DNA from: Centroberyx gerrardi | Lineage: Eukaryota > Chordata > Actinopteri > Beryciformes > Berycidae | DNA length: 64,000 bases | Assembly (NCBI RefSeq): GCF_048128805.1 | Contig: NC_136010.1 | Span: 24,134,980-24,198,979, forward strand | Reading direction: 5' to 3' | In this document: in pieces, positions 12,836 to 27,875 of the stretch | Layout: the number at the start of each line of letters is the position of its first letter | Position numbering within the stretch: position 1 is the stretch's first letter | Notes under the pieces: generated by a model | What the model saw: only the letters and a program-made list of their open reading frames with translations | Databases searched by the model: none | Told to the model about the DNA's origin: nothing | Translations under genes and position numbers: made by a program

Positions 12836-13057
12836 TCTTGTGTAATACTACAATGGGTCACTAGTAGCCTACTGATAAGCTTTTCAGTTGACAACATGCA
12901 CTGTCGGCTAACCTCCAGTGGCTAGCTAGCTAACTAGCTACGTACCTTTGGGCTAACATGTTTCACCAATTTTTGTTTTTCTGCTCCGAGGGATTCACAA
13001 GCAGAATGCCTACATTTCCATTAACTGAATAAGGTTACCGTTTGAGCTGCCCTTCTT

Positions 13058-13262
13058 ACCTCCGTAACGCTACAAAGAATCCTCCTTAAAATAGCAAAAC
13101 TCTCCTTCTATAAAGACTGTACTGGGTCTGAAACTGAATCAATCTGACCTGACACACTACACACTACACACACACCTCCTCTGCCTCGTACCTCAAGCAC
13201 AACCATGTGCTTACGTAGGCCAATCAGTGTTCACTACTTTGATTACGTATACCGGAAGTAAC
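13058..13262 (-). promoter_or_regulatory. gss: gss 5' UTR exon and promoter region
   Basis: On the minus strand a good donor (GGAG then GTAAGAA) ends a probable non-coding exon at about 13060, matching the acceptor just before the ATG exon. Upstream on the minus strand is an ETS-type ACTTCCGG/CCGGAAGT site (about 13252-13260) and a CCAAT box (about 13220, read on the plus strand). These are typical of TATA-less housekeeping promoters. The exact start site is inferred. Confidence 0.5.
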
Positions 13263-13299
13263 AAAACTTACATCTGTAGTTTTGAAAACACAAATTGAT

Positions 13300-14182
13300 A
13301 CTCCACCACAATCTAAACTATTGCATTAGCTTTAGCTTTAGCTTTAGTTTTAGTTTGGATTCAGCAAGTTTGAAACTGATTTCAGTCTGATAGTTTGTTG
13401 AATAAACATAATGAATCGGTGCTGGTGGCTGGTGCAGTAGGTCTGGCTTTACATGTCGACTTCTGTGCACGTTTTACACAATAGTATGTTGTGCCCAAGA
13501 GTTGATACTTGGTCACCATGACGTAGCACTTTCTTATATATGTGTGTGTGTATATACTATAGAATAGAGTAGACAAGAGATGAAACTTCCATCATCCCTA
13601 ACTGATAATTTCAACATGTTAAGAATATATCAACTCGAAATGTAATAATGAAAAGTATGAAAATATATGAATTACAGGATTATAAAGACACTACATTATA
13701 GAGGCAATGAAAAAATCAAGGAAACATATATAAAAAAAATATGAAAATACCCCCCAAAAAAGAAATACATAGGTTGTGAAATAAGTGATATATTTATATA
13801 TATTTTTTTTTTAAATGCCCACATATATACAATTTATAATATAAATGACAATGCAAAAGTCTAGGAATTGCTCCAACTGTGACTCTGCTCCACACCAGCA
13901 GATGGCGCTAAAGAGCTTTCTGGTACAATCAGCTGAAATGCTTCCCCGAGAGGAGCCAGCCAAACTTCCTTTAGACTTCCTGGTCCTTCAGTCTGGACTT
14001 CCTGCACACAGGCTTGTCATCCTGTGGACTTTCAGCTCACAGGCCTTCAAGCTAATCAGCCCATTCTGCTGAGGTTAGGTCTCTTACGTGTCTTTCATTT
14101 TCTTATTTAGGCATTTTTAGGCAGAAGAGAACTGAGTATGAGATGATTCAACAAGGCTGCATGGATATGATGACTCAACATA

Positions 14183-14233
<51 letters not shown>

Positions 14234-14330
14234 TTGGATAATGTCACACTGGCAGCACATGGCAAGCGGACAGGCATCAAAAGAGAACAGGAAGCACTGG
14301 ACTGTAGCTGTGATTTTACAATTTTTGCAC
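13300..14330. other. Intergenic between gss and the Nudix gene
   Basis: Divergent intergenic spacer. It holds a short TTAGCTTTAGC tandem at about 13328-13352, an AT-rich block at 13590-13840, and a (GA)n microsatellite at 14182-14229. No gene recognised; the promoter and possible 5' UTR of the downstream Nudix gene should lie here. Confidence 0.4.
14182..14229. repeat. (GA)n microsatellite
   Basis: Near-perfect GA dinucleotide run of about 48 bp. Confidence 0.95.
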
Positions 14331-14363
14331 TGTGTGTGTGTGTGTGTGTGTGTACTCTTGTAG

Positions 14364-16446
<2,083 letters not shown>

Positions 16447-16660
16447 AACGCACCTGAAACACACGCTCTCAAACAGAGACATGCACACACACTTTGCCTG
16501 TAATCGGCCAACTGTTGGACACAACCCTTCACTCACACACATAATCCTCCACACACACACACACACACACTGTCATGCTGATTCTGAGCCAGTGACTCAT
16601 GATTGCCTACTGTAGATCTAACAGTTTGGAGAAAGCACCATCAAATGCTTCATTAACGGG

Positions 16661-16666
16661 AATAAA
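16661..16666 (+). terminator. nudt16: Poly(A) signal of the Nudix gene
   Basis: AATAAA about 215 bp after the stop codon, the first canonical hexamer downstream. Confidence 0.6.
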
Positions 16667-16699
16667 GTAACTCATATCAATAATCATATTAGACCTGAC

Positions 16700-18100
16700 A
16701 TCTCTCTTATTTGAATCTTGGCATCAAATGATGATATGAAAGGAATGGCAATCAACACTCACCACCATTTTACATCTCAATGGCATGACAAGGCTCCGCT
16801 GCCTTATATGGCAGCGCATGGCAGGCAGTCTGTGGTATTCTGTTATCCGCCAGGTTCAAAGGGGCACAGCCGGCAGAAAAACAGCCTGTTTTCAATCAGG
16901 TGGCATTCTTCATCTTTCTTAACGTCGCTTAGATTATTGGAGCTTTCATTTAGGAAGATTTAGCCCAGCGCCGGTGCAGGCCAAGGATTCATTATGTCCG
17001 TGACATACTATATAGCCTGCAGCCCAAGATTTGATTCTGTTAAAGTAGACCCTCGGTGCACGTAACCTGACTGCAGCAGATGTTCGCAACCTCGTTCCCA
17101 AGCAATATTGCCGGCGGTGAGCAACAGCAGATAGGGATGCTCTTGTTTGACGTTTGATGACACCTATACTGCACATTACCAAGTCTAGAATGTGAATCCA
17201 TCCACTGTTTGGATGCATATGAATCAACCTTACACGTCTGACAAATTTAATACAGTATATCCACATGACAGCTAGACTGAAGGGAGGAAGGATGCTGCGG
17301 GGGGAAAAAGACAGTATACTTTCTTTATCTTCCATTCATGAATCATGCAGCACATTTACTATGCTGCGCCCAGGTCGCTGCCTATGAATCACCTTTACAT
17401 GTGTGATAAATCTGATACATTATGTCTATATGAGAGATGGAGTGAAGGGATGAAGGATGCTGCAGGAAAAAGACACTACACTCCTCTTTTATGCATCTTA
17501 ATCTTGCAATAGATTTAATGTGGAGCAGTGAGTTGATGCACATTACAAGGTGAATGCGCCAATCGTGATTGATTCCATACAAATGGGCGTTGATTCATCT
17601 TGGAGAGGGTGCAGCTGAATACATGTGATGCAAACAGGATTTATTAGTAAAACAGAGCATGCGATTGATCCATCATTGATATGGCTTGCGATGTGAGTGA
17701 GCTTTTTCTCAGCTGTCAACAGGAGATACGCACCACATCCGGTGCAACAGACAGGAAGCATAGGAGACGGGTAGTAAGACGGTGTGATGGCTGGCTGTGG
17801 CTGTGTGTATGTGTGTATGCGTGTCTAACATGTCCAGTATATGTGTGTGTGTGTGTGGAAAATCGTTGCATCTTGCGGTTCGCCAGTGCATGCGCGAGCG
17901 CGCGAGGAGGAAAGGATGTTGTCGTGTGATGGTGTTGTTAGGGCGAATAATACAAGGTCATCAGAAAAACATTTCATGGCATGAGAGAGAAAGGGATGCG
18001 GGGAGGGAGGGAGGAATGGGATGGGGGCAGTGCAGCGAGAGATGGAGGGAGAGAGGGAGCGGGAGCGAGGGATGCTGAGGGAAAAAGACGGTATATTCAT
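16700..18100. repeat. Intergenic with imperfect tandem repeat (about 170-bp unit)
   Basis: No gene recognised. Sequence at about 17165-17350 recurs at about 17350-17600: TATGAATCAACCTTACACG against TATGAATCACCTTTACATG, then GGATGCTGCGGGGGGAAAAA (17290) against GGATGCTGCAGGAAAAAGAC (17455). A third GGATGCTGAGGGAAAAAGAC lies at 18070. The region precedes the presumed arhgap4 promoter. Confidence 0.6.
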
Positions 18101-18104
18101 AGCA

Positions 18105-18550
18105 GCAGCGGTATTTATAGCCGCCTGAGAGGAGAGGAGAGAGTGGGGGCGTGGCTTGGGTTGTGGCTCTCTGCTTCACTAGAGAGAGGGAGAGAGAGAG
18201 GGAGCGAATAGGAGGAGAGAGGCAGCTCTGGTGTGAGAGAGAGAGAGAGGAGAGAGAGGAGGCTATTTGGCAGGAGAGGGGAAAAAAGAAAGAAGGGAGG
18301 GAGGGAAGGCGGGAGGGAGGGCTGTTTTGGAGTGTGTATGTGCGTGTGTGTGTGTGTGTGCCTGAGAAAAGAGAGAGAGGGCGGGAGGAGGGTACTGAGC
18401 TGAGAGAAATCTGTCAGATTCAAACACACTGCTCTCTGTGTGTGATAGATAGAGAGAGAGAGAGAAAGAGAGAGAGAGAACGAGGGAAGAGAAGAGGGGA
18501 GGAGAGCTGAGGAGCAGATAGAAAGGGACAGCAGAGGACTACAAAGTGAG
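18105..18550 (+). promoter_or_regulatory. arhgap4: Candidate arhgap4 promoter and 5' UTR exon
   Basis: A TATA-like TATTTATAG at about 18112-18120 and a GC box (GGGGGCGTGGC, about 18146) precede a GA-rich transcript-like stretch. The stretch ends with a good donor, AAAGTGAG then GTATGT, at 18550/18551. The next usable acceptor upstream of the ATG exon is 24560. Assignment to arhgap4 is by position only; cDNA support is absent. Confidence 0.4.
18180..18520. repeat. Purine-rich (GA/GGA)n tract
   Basis: Repeated GAGAGAG and GGGAGGGA runs, with a short (GT)n at 18340-18360. The long homopurine strand could form mirror-repeat (H-DNA) structures. It overlaps the candidate arhgap4 5' UTR. Confidence 0.8.
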
Positions 18551-21446
18551 GTATGTACGGCTGTCATGCTGCTGTTGTTCATGAATCCAACAGCAACCTG
18601 TGTGTGTGCGAGTGTGTGTGCGTGCGTGCGTGCACTATTGTGTACATGCGTGACTATTGTGAATACATGTCTGTGTGTGTGTGTGTGTGTGTAGTTTAGT
18701 GTGTAAAAGGGAGACTGAATGCTCTTGGGGATTTGTAAGTGGACAAATGCATGATGGATGCAGGCTACGGACTGTTAGGGGTATCAATTATGTAATATGT
18801 GTGCACCATTTTCAGTGTTGTTGCTGTGTGTGTGCGCGTGTGTGTACATGCCTGTGTAATTATGCTTACAAATGCTTAGGTGTGTGTGTAGCCATTGTGC
18901 GGAGCAGAGTGTCTTGAGCCATATAGAGTGATTTATGGCCATTGTAAATATAACTCATACTCCTCCTCTGCTGTTAGAGCAGCGGAGCCTCGACTCCTCC
19001 TGCTCATCAGCCGTGGTATCGACAGCTAATTCACATTCTCTCATTAGAAGATGCAGACAAGTGAATGTTTTCAACAGGCATCTACCAAACTAATATTCCC
19101 TCTGTGCTACTGGGTGATAATAGAACAAAGGGGATGTTGATGTTAATGTAACACAGCAGCCTGGCTGGAGACCTTGTAACCTAAAAAGCTGTTTTAGCCA
19201 GGCAGAGCATTTTTTTTTTTATTGGATGGTTCGAAGTTTAGTTTCCCACAAAAGGAGGTTATGGTTCGGATTCAGGTGTGGATTCTCAAAAACAAAACAC
19301 ATTCTGCTGAGATCATCTCTTGTCTGTTGACTTGCAATTGACTTTCTCCATTGTGGCTGCCCATTGATTTTAGTCATAGCACGCTTTTGGGAAGTGACTG
19401 ACTGCAATGCATTCAGAAAACCCAACCTGGCTATGCAGTTGCAGCCATTTCAAATGATGCAAATCCCTGAACCTCAAACAGCAAATGTGCCATATGATTG
19501 ATAGCTACCATCATGCCTTCACTGCCTATTGAAACAACTCAGACACCAGCTGTGTAACATAGACTCTCAGAATCAGAACTATACAAATATATGAGCATTA
19601 CTCTCGGCAGCAGTGAAGAATGTATAATAGAATGTAAAAGTGTGTCTTCTGGTACATTTACTGTACTTGCAAATACTGTAGATAAAGTGATGCTGATTCT
19701 GATCTACTCCACTTTATCAAGCAGTGTTTCACCTGTATACATTCAGCTGTGGTGAGCATGAAAATGTCCACCATTGCTCATGAAAATGTGAAATTAAAAG
19801 CACACTATTTTCCGTCAAATTTCCACTATAATCAAAACAATGGGTAATGACCTAAACCTAAACCTAAAATGAATGGGTAATTTATTTTTTCACAATAAAA
19901 TCAAATAGGAACAATTTCAGTCCTACAACCTGGAGTGAAACAGAAACCAGGACCAGAATAAACGGTGGAACCAAAACTAAAATTACCTCTAACTACCTCT
20001 GCTGTAAAAAAAAAAAAAAACACTGCAGGGGAAAATGCTGGTGGAAAGGCAAAGGTCCAGCGGGGCCTGGGGAGTGGACGTGGCCCGGCCCGACAGCCTC
20101 TCGCCCCTCACAGAGCCCGACTGTCAGGGATGTTTTCATTTCACTTTTTTATTCCCCCTTTCCTTCATGTTCGCCCTCCACCAGGACCTGCAAATATTCA
20201 CTCCGCAAACATTACCTGTAAATGATCTTCTACATAAAACCGTAGAAATGCAGACAGGAATTTTTTCTTCTGCCTTGGGCTTACATTTTTGCAAAATTGC
20301 CCTCACTGCCATGCCAGAATCTGAATGGCACCTAATGACAATATAAGGAAAATACACTTTCTTGGCTGCAGTGCCCAAAACCAATTTCCATCCCTGTATG
20401 TAAATTTCCATCTCTTTATGTACTATGTATGGTACTTTACAGCCTATGTGGTATAGGAGTCTCACATACAAGTGTCTCCTGTATGTGTTGCTCTATGTGC
20501 AATTCTCCACTGCAGCCTTGAAACTCCAATTGACCAATGGTGTATTTTTTGGGAAATCATGACAGCGAGGATTAAGCCGGTGCTGAAGACCTTTGTGAGA
20601 TTGTCAGGTACACTTCTCTCCAGAGCATGCAAGACTGGGGCAAAACCTGCGGTGGCACACTGTGATACGGCTTCCTGTTTGCTGTGGCAGCTGCTGCACA
20701 AGCAGCAGTTGAAAGGGATATACAACGGTGTAGAGAGACTTTGGCAAGAGGGGAACTTTGTCAGTGATACGATGAATTTGGATTTTCCTACTTTGCATAG
20801 CTAATCTTGCATCGGCCTAAATCTCATGACGCGTTCCAAAGGAAAGCCGGGAACGGAGCCAATATGAGAGAATTCTACCTGTTCTACTGCTTTAGTGTGC
20901 AATCAGGTCGGCTATATGAGCTGCTTTTGGATTTGCCAATGATTTGAGGTGTCAGTTAGGTGGTTCAGATTAGATCACCTTCAGTGCTTTGTGGTAGCAC
21001 ACCTGTTGGAACCTGCAAGTCCAGTATCATGTTAGCTGTCATCATTTCATCACTTTTTATTAAGCATAATCTTTCACCTGCACCATAACACAGCCAGGTA
21101 GGTTCATGCAAAAATAAAATAAAATAAAAAAGAATACCCAACAGAGGCTGTCAGCCGTTTCTCCACAATTTGGAGATACATTTAAATCCTCTGCTGAGCC
21201 AACTTTAGGTCATAACCAGGTCTGTAGATAAAAAGCGGCTGTAAGCTGTAACCTGGCAGCATAGCTCCTGTCTGTAGCTGATTATAGGGGTTAATTCCAT
21301 TACATTTCATTACAGTGGCACACTGCCTTCAGTAAGCTATATGATCTACAGCACATACAGTATGTGCAGTTTTCAAATGCTCTTATTTTGTTTTATGTTT
21401 TCATGTGTAGTGATTCCCCACCTGGAATGGACAATACAGTCATCTT

Positions 21447-21476
21447 CTATTCTATTCTATTCTATTCTATTCTATT
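21447..21476. repeat. (TATTC)n pentanucleotide microsatellite
   Basis: Six consecutive TATTC/TTCTA units. Confidence 0.95.
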
Positions 21477-22509
21477 CCGTCAACCATGATTTGATCTTAC
21501 TGCTTCCTTCCTGCAGCATTGCAACGAGTGAGTCAATCTTCTTCCAATCAGGCCCGTGCCTATAAGAGCCTCTCCAGTCGGCCTGTCAGACAGAGAAGCA
21601 TAGCACCTGATGTGACTGTACCTGACTGGTGTACACAACAGTGTCTGTGCAGCTGCAGCATGTCTAACAGCACAGATTACCATGAGATGGCGTTGGACAA
21701 ACTCATGCATCCGTTTAACATGCCATTGCTTATCTGTGACCACGCTGTGCTGAGGCGGCCGATTCCCACACACATTACACATCCGACAACTTCATTGCAT
21801 GCTATCACTGTTCTGCAGCAACCTTACATTTCCCAAAAGTCAACTTTTCAGGAAGTGAGAAAATCTGGCGGAGGGTCCTGTAGACACCCACGTGTTTTTT
21901 TGACTTATTTTTTTATTTTTATTTTTTTTTACACTGCATTAGCAATAGCTTGGCTTTGCTCCAGGGCTCCGGGGTCAGGAACGATTTTTCAAAACACGGG
22001 AGGCAATTGCAGCTGTTAGGAGACGACGCAGCTGTCAGTCAAACGAAAAATCCGGAGATGTATTTCCCGCAAGAAAGAGATAGCGTCTAAGTAGGTCAGC
22101 GTAGCGTGGCCCGGTTCGGCTCAGATCAGCCTCGGCTATCGGCGATGTGAGGAAACCCCCACACGCCATCGGCCGTACAGATCTCACACAATATGCCACT
22201 TGTATCCTGTATTAGTTCTGCTTAGTTTGCTTCGTTTTTGCTTCATAAGAAATGCGGAGAAAAAAAAATCCCCATAAGCATCTCACACACTGTACCGCTT
22301 GTATCCTCTCTTGGCCCCAGCCTGCTGGTTTAAATTCATTATGTGTATCACAAGACCTCGTTCTCTCTGTGACCTTGACTTTAAGAGTGGAGCACTGTAC
22401 CCCCATAATCTCCATCTGTCCGCCTCTGCCCTTTTTGCTCATCCCCCTTGGTCAGTCGCATTCTCTCCTCCCTGGTTTACTTCTCTCTATATCTCCCATC
22501 CATCCTCTC

Positions 22510-22510
<1 letters not shown>

Positions 22511-22549
<39 letters not shown>

Positions 22550-22570
22550 TCTCTCCCTCTCTCTCTCTTC
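22511..22570. repeat. (CT)n microsatellite
   Basis: Polypyrimidine run of CT with CC interruptions. Confidence 0.95.
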
Positions 22571-23359
22571 AGATCAATTACCAGCTCCTTTGTTCTGTGC
22601 AGATTAAGGTCGCACGCTGATGAAGGTCTCTGGAGCCTCCAAGGTCTTGGGGCCCTCGCAGTCTCTTTTGTAGTGGAAATGTCTTCTCCATTCGTTCGCC
22701 GCACTTCTCCATTTACTCTCCATTCCGCTCTGTTACTGTCATTCACGTATGTCAGGGTGACATCCACTACTACTTCTGAATGGGGAAGTCATTCACGACC
22801 TAAGGGTATATGAATGGTTTCGCTCCAAAATGAGATACACACCACATGGAAAAAAAGTGATACCTAGTCTTAAAATAAAAAAATAGTAGTACTTTTTTTT
22901 AAAGGATACTAGCTGACAGTAATTCTTAGTTATGACACCACTGATACGATATGTGATATGACATTATATATGGATGAACATTGTGACATCTATTTGGCCC
23001 AAAGTTTCAGATCAGGGTTTTGGTTCAGCTACTGTTTGGTTTGGGTCAAATCAAGTTATTGCTTGGGCCTGATCATGCAGTTAAACTAGCATGCTTTGCC
23101 ACTCATAGCAGAGTACCGAAACTTGCTGTTAAGCAATCGACACAGGATGTGGGAGATGTGTGTGTGCGCGTGTGCGTATGCGTACCCGTGTGTGTGCATG
23201 TGTGTGTAATAGAGAAAGAGCGAGACAGAAAGTGTGTGATTGCATCTTCTCAGTAGACAACAGCTTCCGCTGACTAATAAACATCCATGCAAATTGCAGC
23301 GTCTAATGGAATGTAAGCGTTTCTGCACTGCACTTAGCCCTTAGCACTAATTACATTCT

Positions 23360-23761
23360 TTAAAGTCACAATGAAACTGCATTTTGAGAGCATCTCGCTT
23401 CCTTGATGTGATGTATTTCCTGTTGAAACAGGATATTGGGGCGGGACATAATGCGGGGGGGGGATCATTCAAAAGTGTAAACCAATGGGATATCAGTTAG
23501 AGAGAGAAAGGCAGTTTGATTTGATGGGGTGGAGGGGTGCTATTGTTCAAAATCTGTGATGGTTTTATTGGCTGAAATTTGGTCCACAATAAAGTCACCA
23601 CCAACGATTTTCTGTTTTCTTGGGAGTAAAAAATACAAAAAATACAAGAAAATGCTTTTTGGTTTTTAGCAGAAATTGTCAAATTGGTGTATGGTATGAT
23701 AATTGAATTAGATAAAAAGGCAAAAAAAAAGAAGTTTTTTTCATTTTCATTGTGATTTTAA
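23360..23761 (+). mobile_element. TTAAAGTCACAATGA inverted-repeat element, copy A
   Basis: The left end is TTAAAGTCACAATGAAAC. The right end, reverse-complemented, is TTAAAATCACAATGAAAA. The interior shares TTTCCTGTTGAAACAGGATA, GGGACATAATGCGGGG and GATCATTCAAAAGT with the reverse-oriented copy at 28274-28568. About 402 bp, non-coding, MITE-like. Confidence 0.75.
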
Positions 23762-24559
23762 ACCTTTTAGCAATTAGAAAAATAACTTGCATCTCATTAT
23801 TTTCCAAAGTTGGCTCAGCCTGACCAAAGCATGCAACCATTTTAGTACAGTGTAACACCTGCTTGTACTTCAAGGCATAATCTACCATTAATAGGCATAT
23901 TAAAGGCAATTGTATATATAGATATATCTCAGTAAACCATGAGTCGAGACCCATATGGCAAAGGTACTACTACATCTTAGTGTGAGTCTAAATTCCTCAA
24001 CTTTGGCTTTTTTTTTTTTTTTCTTTATTGAGAAATCCTCTTGTGCATGGTATGTGGAAACACATTAAACACACATAAAAAATCATTGGAAAATTGGTGA
24101 AAGAATGTGCGTGTGAGCCGTACCTTTATGGTCGTCCCAAAGCACCGAACGTCCTTCATTACTGCTGTTACTCATCGCCTCTCCTCTTCCCCTCCCCCCA
24201 TCCCTCTGCCCTCTTACTGTCCCTTCTGCGCTCTGCCCCCCATCCCGCTGTCCCTCTCATTAAATCCCTCTCTCTCCCTGCTCTGGTGTCGCTGTCCCTT
24301 TCTTTCTTGTCGTCTCTTGGCCTCATTTGTCCCCTCTCTCCCTCTCTCTCTCTCCCTCTCTCTCTCTCTCTGGCTGCCGCACTCATTTTCTCTTTCTGGT
24401 CTCATTACGTCTTCCTCTCTTGCCCCCTCTTGTCCTCTTGTCATCTGTTGGCCTCACTTGTCCCCTCCCTGCCTCTTCCCCCCCTTTCTCTTCACTTTTC
24501 CTTGTCTACTTTCTGCTACCTTTCCCCCTCTCTCCCCTCCTCCCTCTGTTCTCCCTCAG

Positions 24560-24822
24560 GTTCACCTATGGAGCAGCGTTCCTCTCCGAAGCCCAGGGGA
24601 TTCCATGGACAGATCGACCCGGCCGACGTCCCCAGTCAGTCAGCGTTGATGCGGACGTGCCGCGTACAGTTGTAGAGCAGCGAGGGCAAGGGGTCAGGGC
24701 TGAAAGGTCACCGACTAAGGAGCAGGAGAAGGGGTCGAAAGGTCTTTAACAGTGAGGGCAGGACTAGAATCGGAGTTCGGCAAGTAAGGTTCAAGTGACG
24801 GTCGAGGCTCAAGGGGTCAAAG
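24560..24822 (+). promoter_or_regulatory. arhgap4: arhgap4 5' leader segment with an in-frame upstream ORF
   Basis: A polypyrimidine tract and CTCAG acceptor end at 24559. The exon continues to the donor at 24892/24893. An upstream ATG at 24568 opens a 35-codon reading frame (start MEQRSSPKPRGF) ending at TAG 24673-24675. It is in the same frame as, and 255 bp upstream of, the main ATG at 24823. It could lower translation of arhgap4. Confidence 0.5.
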
Positions 24823-25060
24823 ATGATGACATCACACGGAAAGCTGAGGAGGGAGAAGGGAAGTCTGGCCGAGTACGAATCACAGGTCAAAGGTGAGTTA
24901 TTGTGTGTGTGTTTGTGCATGTATACAGGAATGCACGTGCTCATCCACGCATGAATGCTCCACACCGCCATCCAGCTGTGTGTGTGTGTGTGTGTGTGTG
25001 CATGGGTGTGTTCCACGTCCCAGTGGAAGTGCTGTGCTGTGTTTTGGAGAATGCATGCTG

Positions 25061-25124
<64 letters not shown>

Positions 25125-26507
25125 TCCCTGTACTGTACTACGAGGGTGTATTTATAGCCAGTATTAGTGATGCTGTCTCCTCACATCCAGTCAGCCCCGG
25201 GCTGTGTACTCAGAGAGAGAAGAGTGAAGAGGGGGAAAAGAGAGAGAGAGAGGGGAGGGGGGGAGGGGGGGTGCAGATGAGCCTGTGAGAGAGAGAGAGG
25301 AGCTGAGAATGTGTAAGAGAAGAAGAGAGAGAGAGAGAGAGAAAGAGAGAGGGAGGTGAGAGAGGGGGCGAGGCTGGTGTTATGTGAGAGAATAATGTTT
25401 GTATTAGCCTTTACAAACCGTAGTGCGGTGGTGGGCTGTGTGGCTACCGGCTCGACTGTGTTTGCATACAGGAGTGTGTGTATAATAGAGGGATAAGTGG
25501 GGTTATTATAAGTGAGCTGTGTGTAATAATCTATGCGTCATTGTCAACTTACTTACTTTTGTCCCTTTTGTCCCATATGAGAATATTTTTGTTGTTGTCG
25601 ATTTAGTGTTTAATTGTATAACTGTCTACTCTATAGATGGGCGAGATTATAGAGGTGAAACATATGATTAGAATAGTCATTTTTATGCATTCTCTAATTG
25701 GGATAATTTCTGATCAAATAAATTATTGTGATGTTAAAGGTCCCATATGGTGTAAAACAGGACTCCCCTTGCCTCTTTGATTATAAAGGAGTTGGATGTG
25801 CTATCTAAACATGGTGAAAGTATCAAAATGCACGGTCGCCAACTAAATCCACACAATCCATATTAGAAAAGCGAGCCTCTAAACGAGCCGTTTGGACTTC
25901 CGTAACTTTGTGGCGTCACAAAGGTTCGCTCATTATCATTTTTGTAAGAAATAATAGACTAACAAAGAGTTTTTTTCAAAGCGGTTGAGCGGTTGTCATT
26001 GTTTATTACTGGAGAGTTTTCCCTACCTGTAGCTGCCGGGCCGCGGTGTCTCACATTTCACTCTTGAAACAGTTAGCCAATCAGAACAGAGGGGTCGTTA
26101 ATATTAATGAGCCTTAAAGACACAGCGACAGAAACAGCCTCTTGGTAAGGCTCAGAGAGATGCTGGAAAATGAACGTGTAAAAATGGATTGAGATGTTTT
26201 TGGTACATGACACCACACACACAGCTTTGAATGGACCTTAAGACATAAAAAAAACACTGGAAAGTGTAGAATATGGGACCTTTAAACTATTCCTCATGGA
26301 CCCTGGGTGTCCCCAGACCTCACTTTGAAAACCACTGGTCTAAAACTACAACTGTATGATTTATATTATGTTTTTGCATGCACATGTAATTTAGGAATGC
26401 ACAAGTGTAGGCATGTGTACATATGTGTGTGAATGCTATATGTCTTCACTGTGTTTGTGTGTTTATGCCTCTCTGTGTGTGTCTCTGTCTCTCTCTCGCT
26501 CTCTCTC

Positions 26508-26551
<44 letters not shown>

Positions 26552-27813
26552 AGACCTGCGGGCCCAGCTGACAGACCAGGTGAAGATTTTAGACTCTCAG
26601 GTGGAAGTGAAGCAGCAGCAGCTCTCCGACCTCTCCGAGTTCCTCCGGCGCCGCGGCGACATCGAGGCCGAATACGCCCGCGCCCTCGACAAGCTCACCG
26701 AGAGGTTCACCCACAAGACCAAGAAGTGAGTGTGTGTGTGTTGGAAAATATGATGGCTTACAGCAGGAGCAATGAAGGCAGTGAAAGTTGTTGTATTCCC
26801 CTAACTATTCATCAGCCTATTTAGTAGATTAGATTAGATTAGACAGCTTCATTAATCCCCAGTGGGGAAACTCATTTGCCACCAAATCAACTCATACAGA
26901 CAACAAACAATATAGACATTGCATTCACAGTACACAACAAATAAATAACACCGTAAAAGGCCATTTGAGACATGATTAACAGCTGAAAGGTGCTATGGAT
27001 CTAGACCACATCTAAAAGTATTCTGACCGCTGCTGGAACAAAAGACCTTCTGAGTCATTCAGTAGAACACTGAGGCATCACTAGTCGCTCACTGAATGAG
27101 CTTCTGAGTCCGTTAAAAGCACTGTGTAATGGATGGCCTTCAAAATACAGAATCGTTTTTAGTTTGGCCCTTGTTATCTTTTCTACAGTGACCTCAAGAG
27201 ATTTTAAGGAAGAGAAAGGTGAGGGGAAACTTCTCTCCACCTTCTTCTTTGTTGAAACTGAACAAATTGTAGCCTGAAAGTATTCAAACCTAAATCCACT
27301 TGATTTGACAGCAGAAACAATGCTCTTTGATCAAAAATAAGGGAGGTAATATTCCAAATACACCTAATTTCTCCAAAAACATGACCATTTCTCTTGTTTT
27401 CCCTCTTACATCCATGAAAGTTTCAGTGTCTATGGCAGCTCTTAGGTTAGGACCAGTGAGGGAAAATCTGTTGCCAAAGCAGCATACAAAATGTAATTTT
27501 TAAAAACCAACAAAACTGTATATGCATTCAAACCATACTGAGATGATTAATTACTTGGATTGAAAAAATATCCTGCATAATAGTATATAATCATCAATAC
27601 CTATAATACGTTTTTTTTTTTTCCATTTTTGAGGACATGTAGTAGACATGTGGTACAAATCATTCAAAAGCCAGTAAGGACATATCAAACACTGTAGTGA
27701 GCAGTGTTAGTGCTTGTGTGTATGTGTGTTTGTGTGTTTTCCCTTGTTTTCCCAGCTCCATGCATAAGTGATGAAGTGTTTCATTATGACAGATATAGGA
27801 CAAGTAAGGACAC

Positions 27814-27875
<62 letters not shown>

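Larger units (their letters stand above)
18551..24559. other. Putative arhgap4 intron 1, no gene recognised
   Basis: About 6 kb. Contents are (GT)n and (CT)n arrays (22511-22570, 24330-24372), a (TATTC)n run (21447-21476), an inverted-repeat element (23360-23761), a poly(A) tract at 20006-20020 and otherwise unremarkable sequence. The open frame near 21519-22019 has low-complexity composition and no family features. Confidence 0.4.

Noticed and set aside
21519-22019. 166-codon open frame on the plus strand.
   Set aside because: No recognisable domain, odd composition, poly(T)-encoded phenylalanine run, and located in a presumed intron.
24094-24749. Overlapping open frames of 140-193 codons upstream of arhgap4.
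   Set aside because: They read through a CT-rich intronic tract (serine/leucine/proline bias) and into the leader exon. The recognised arhgap4 start is at 24823.
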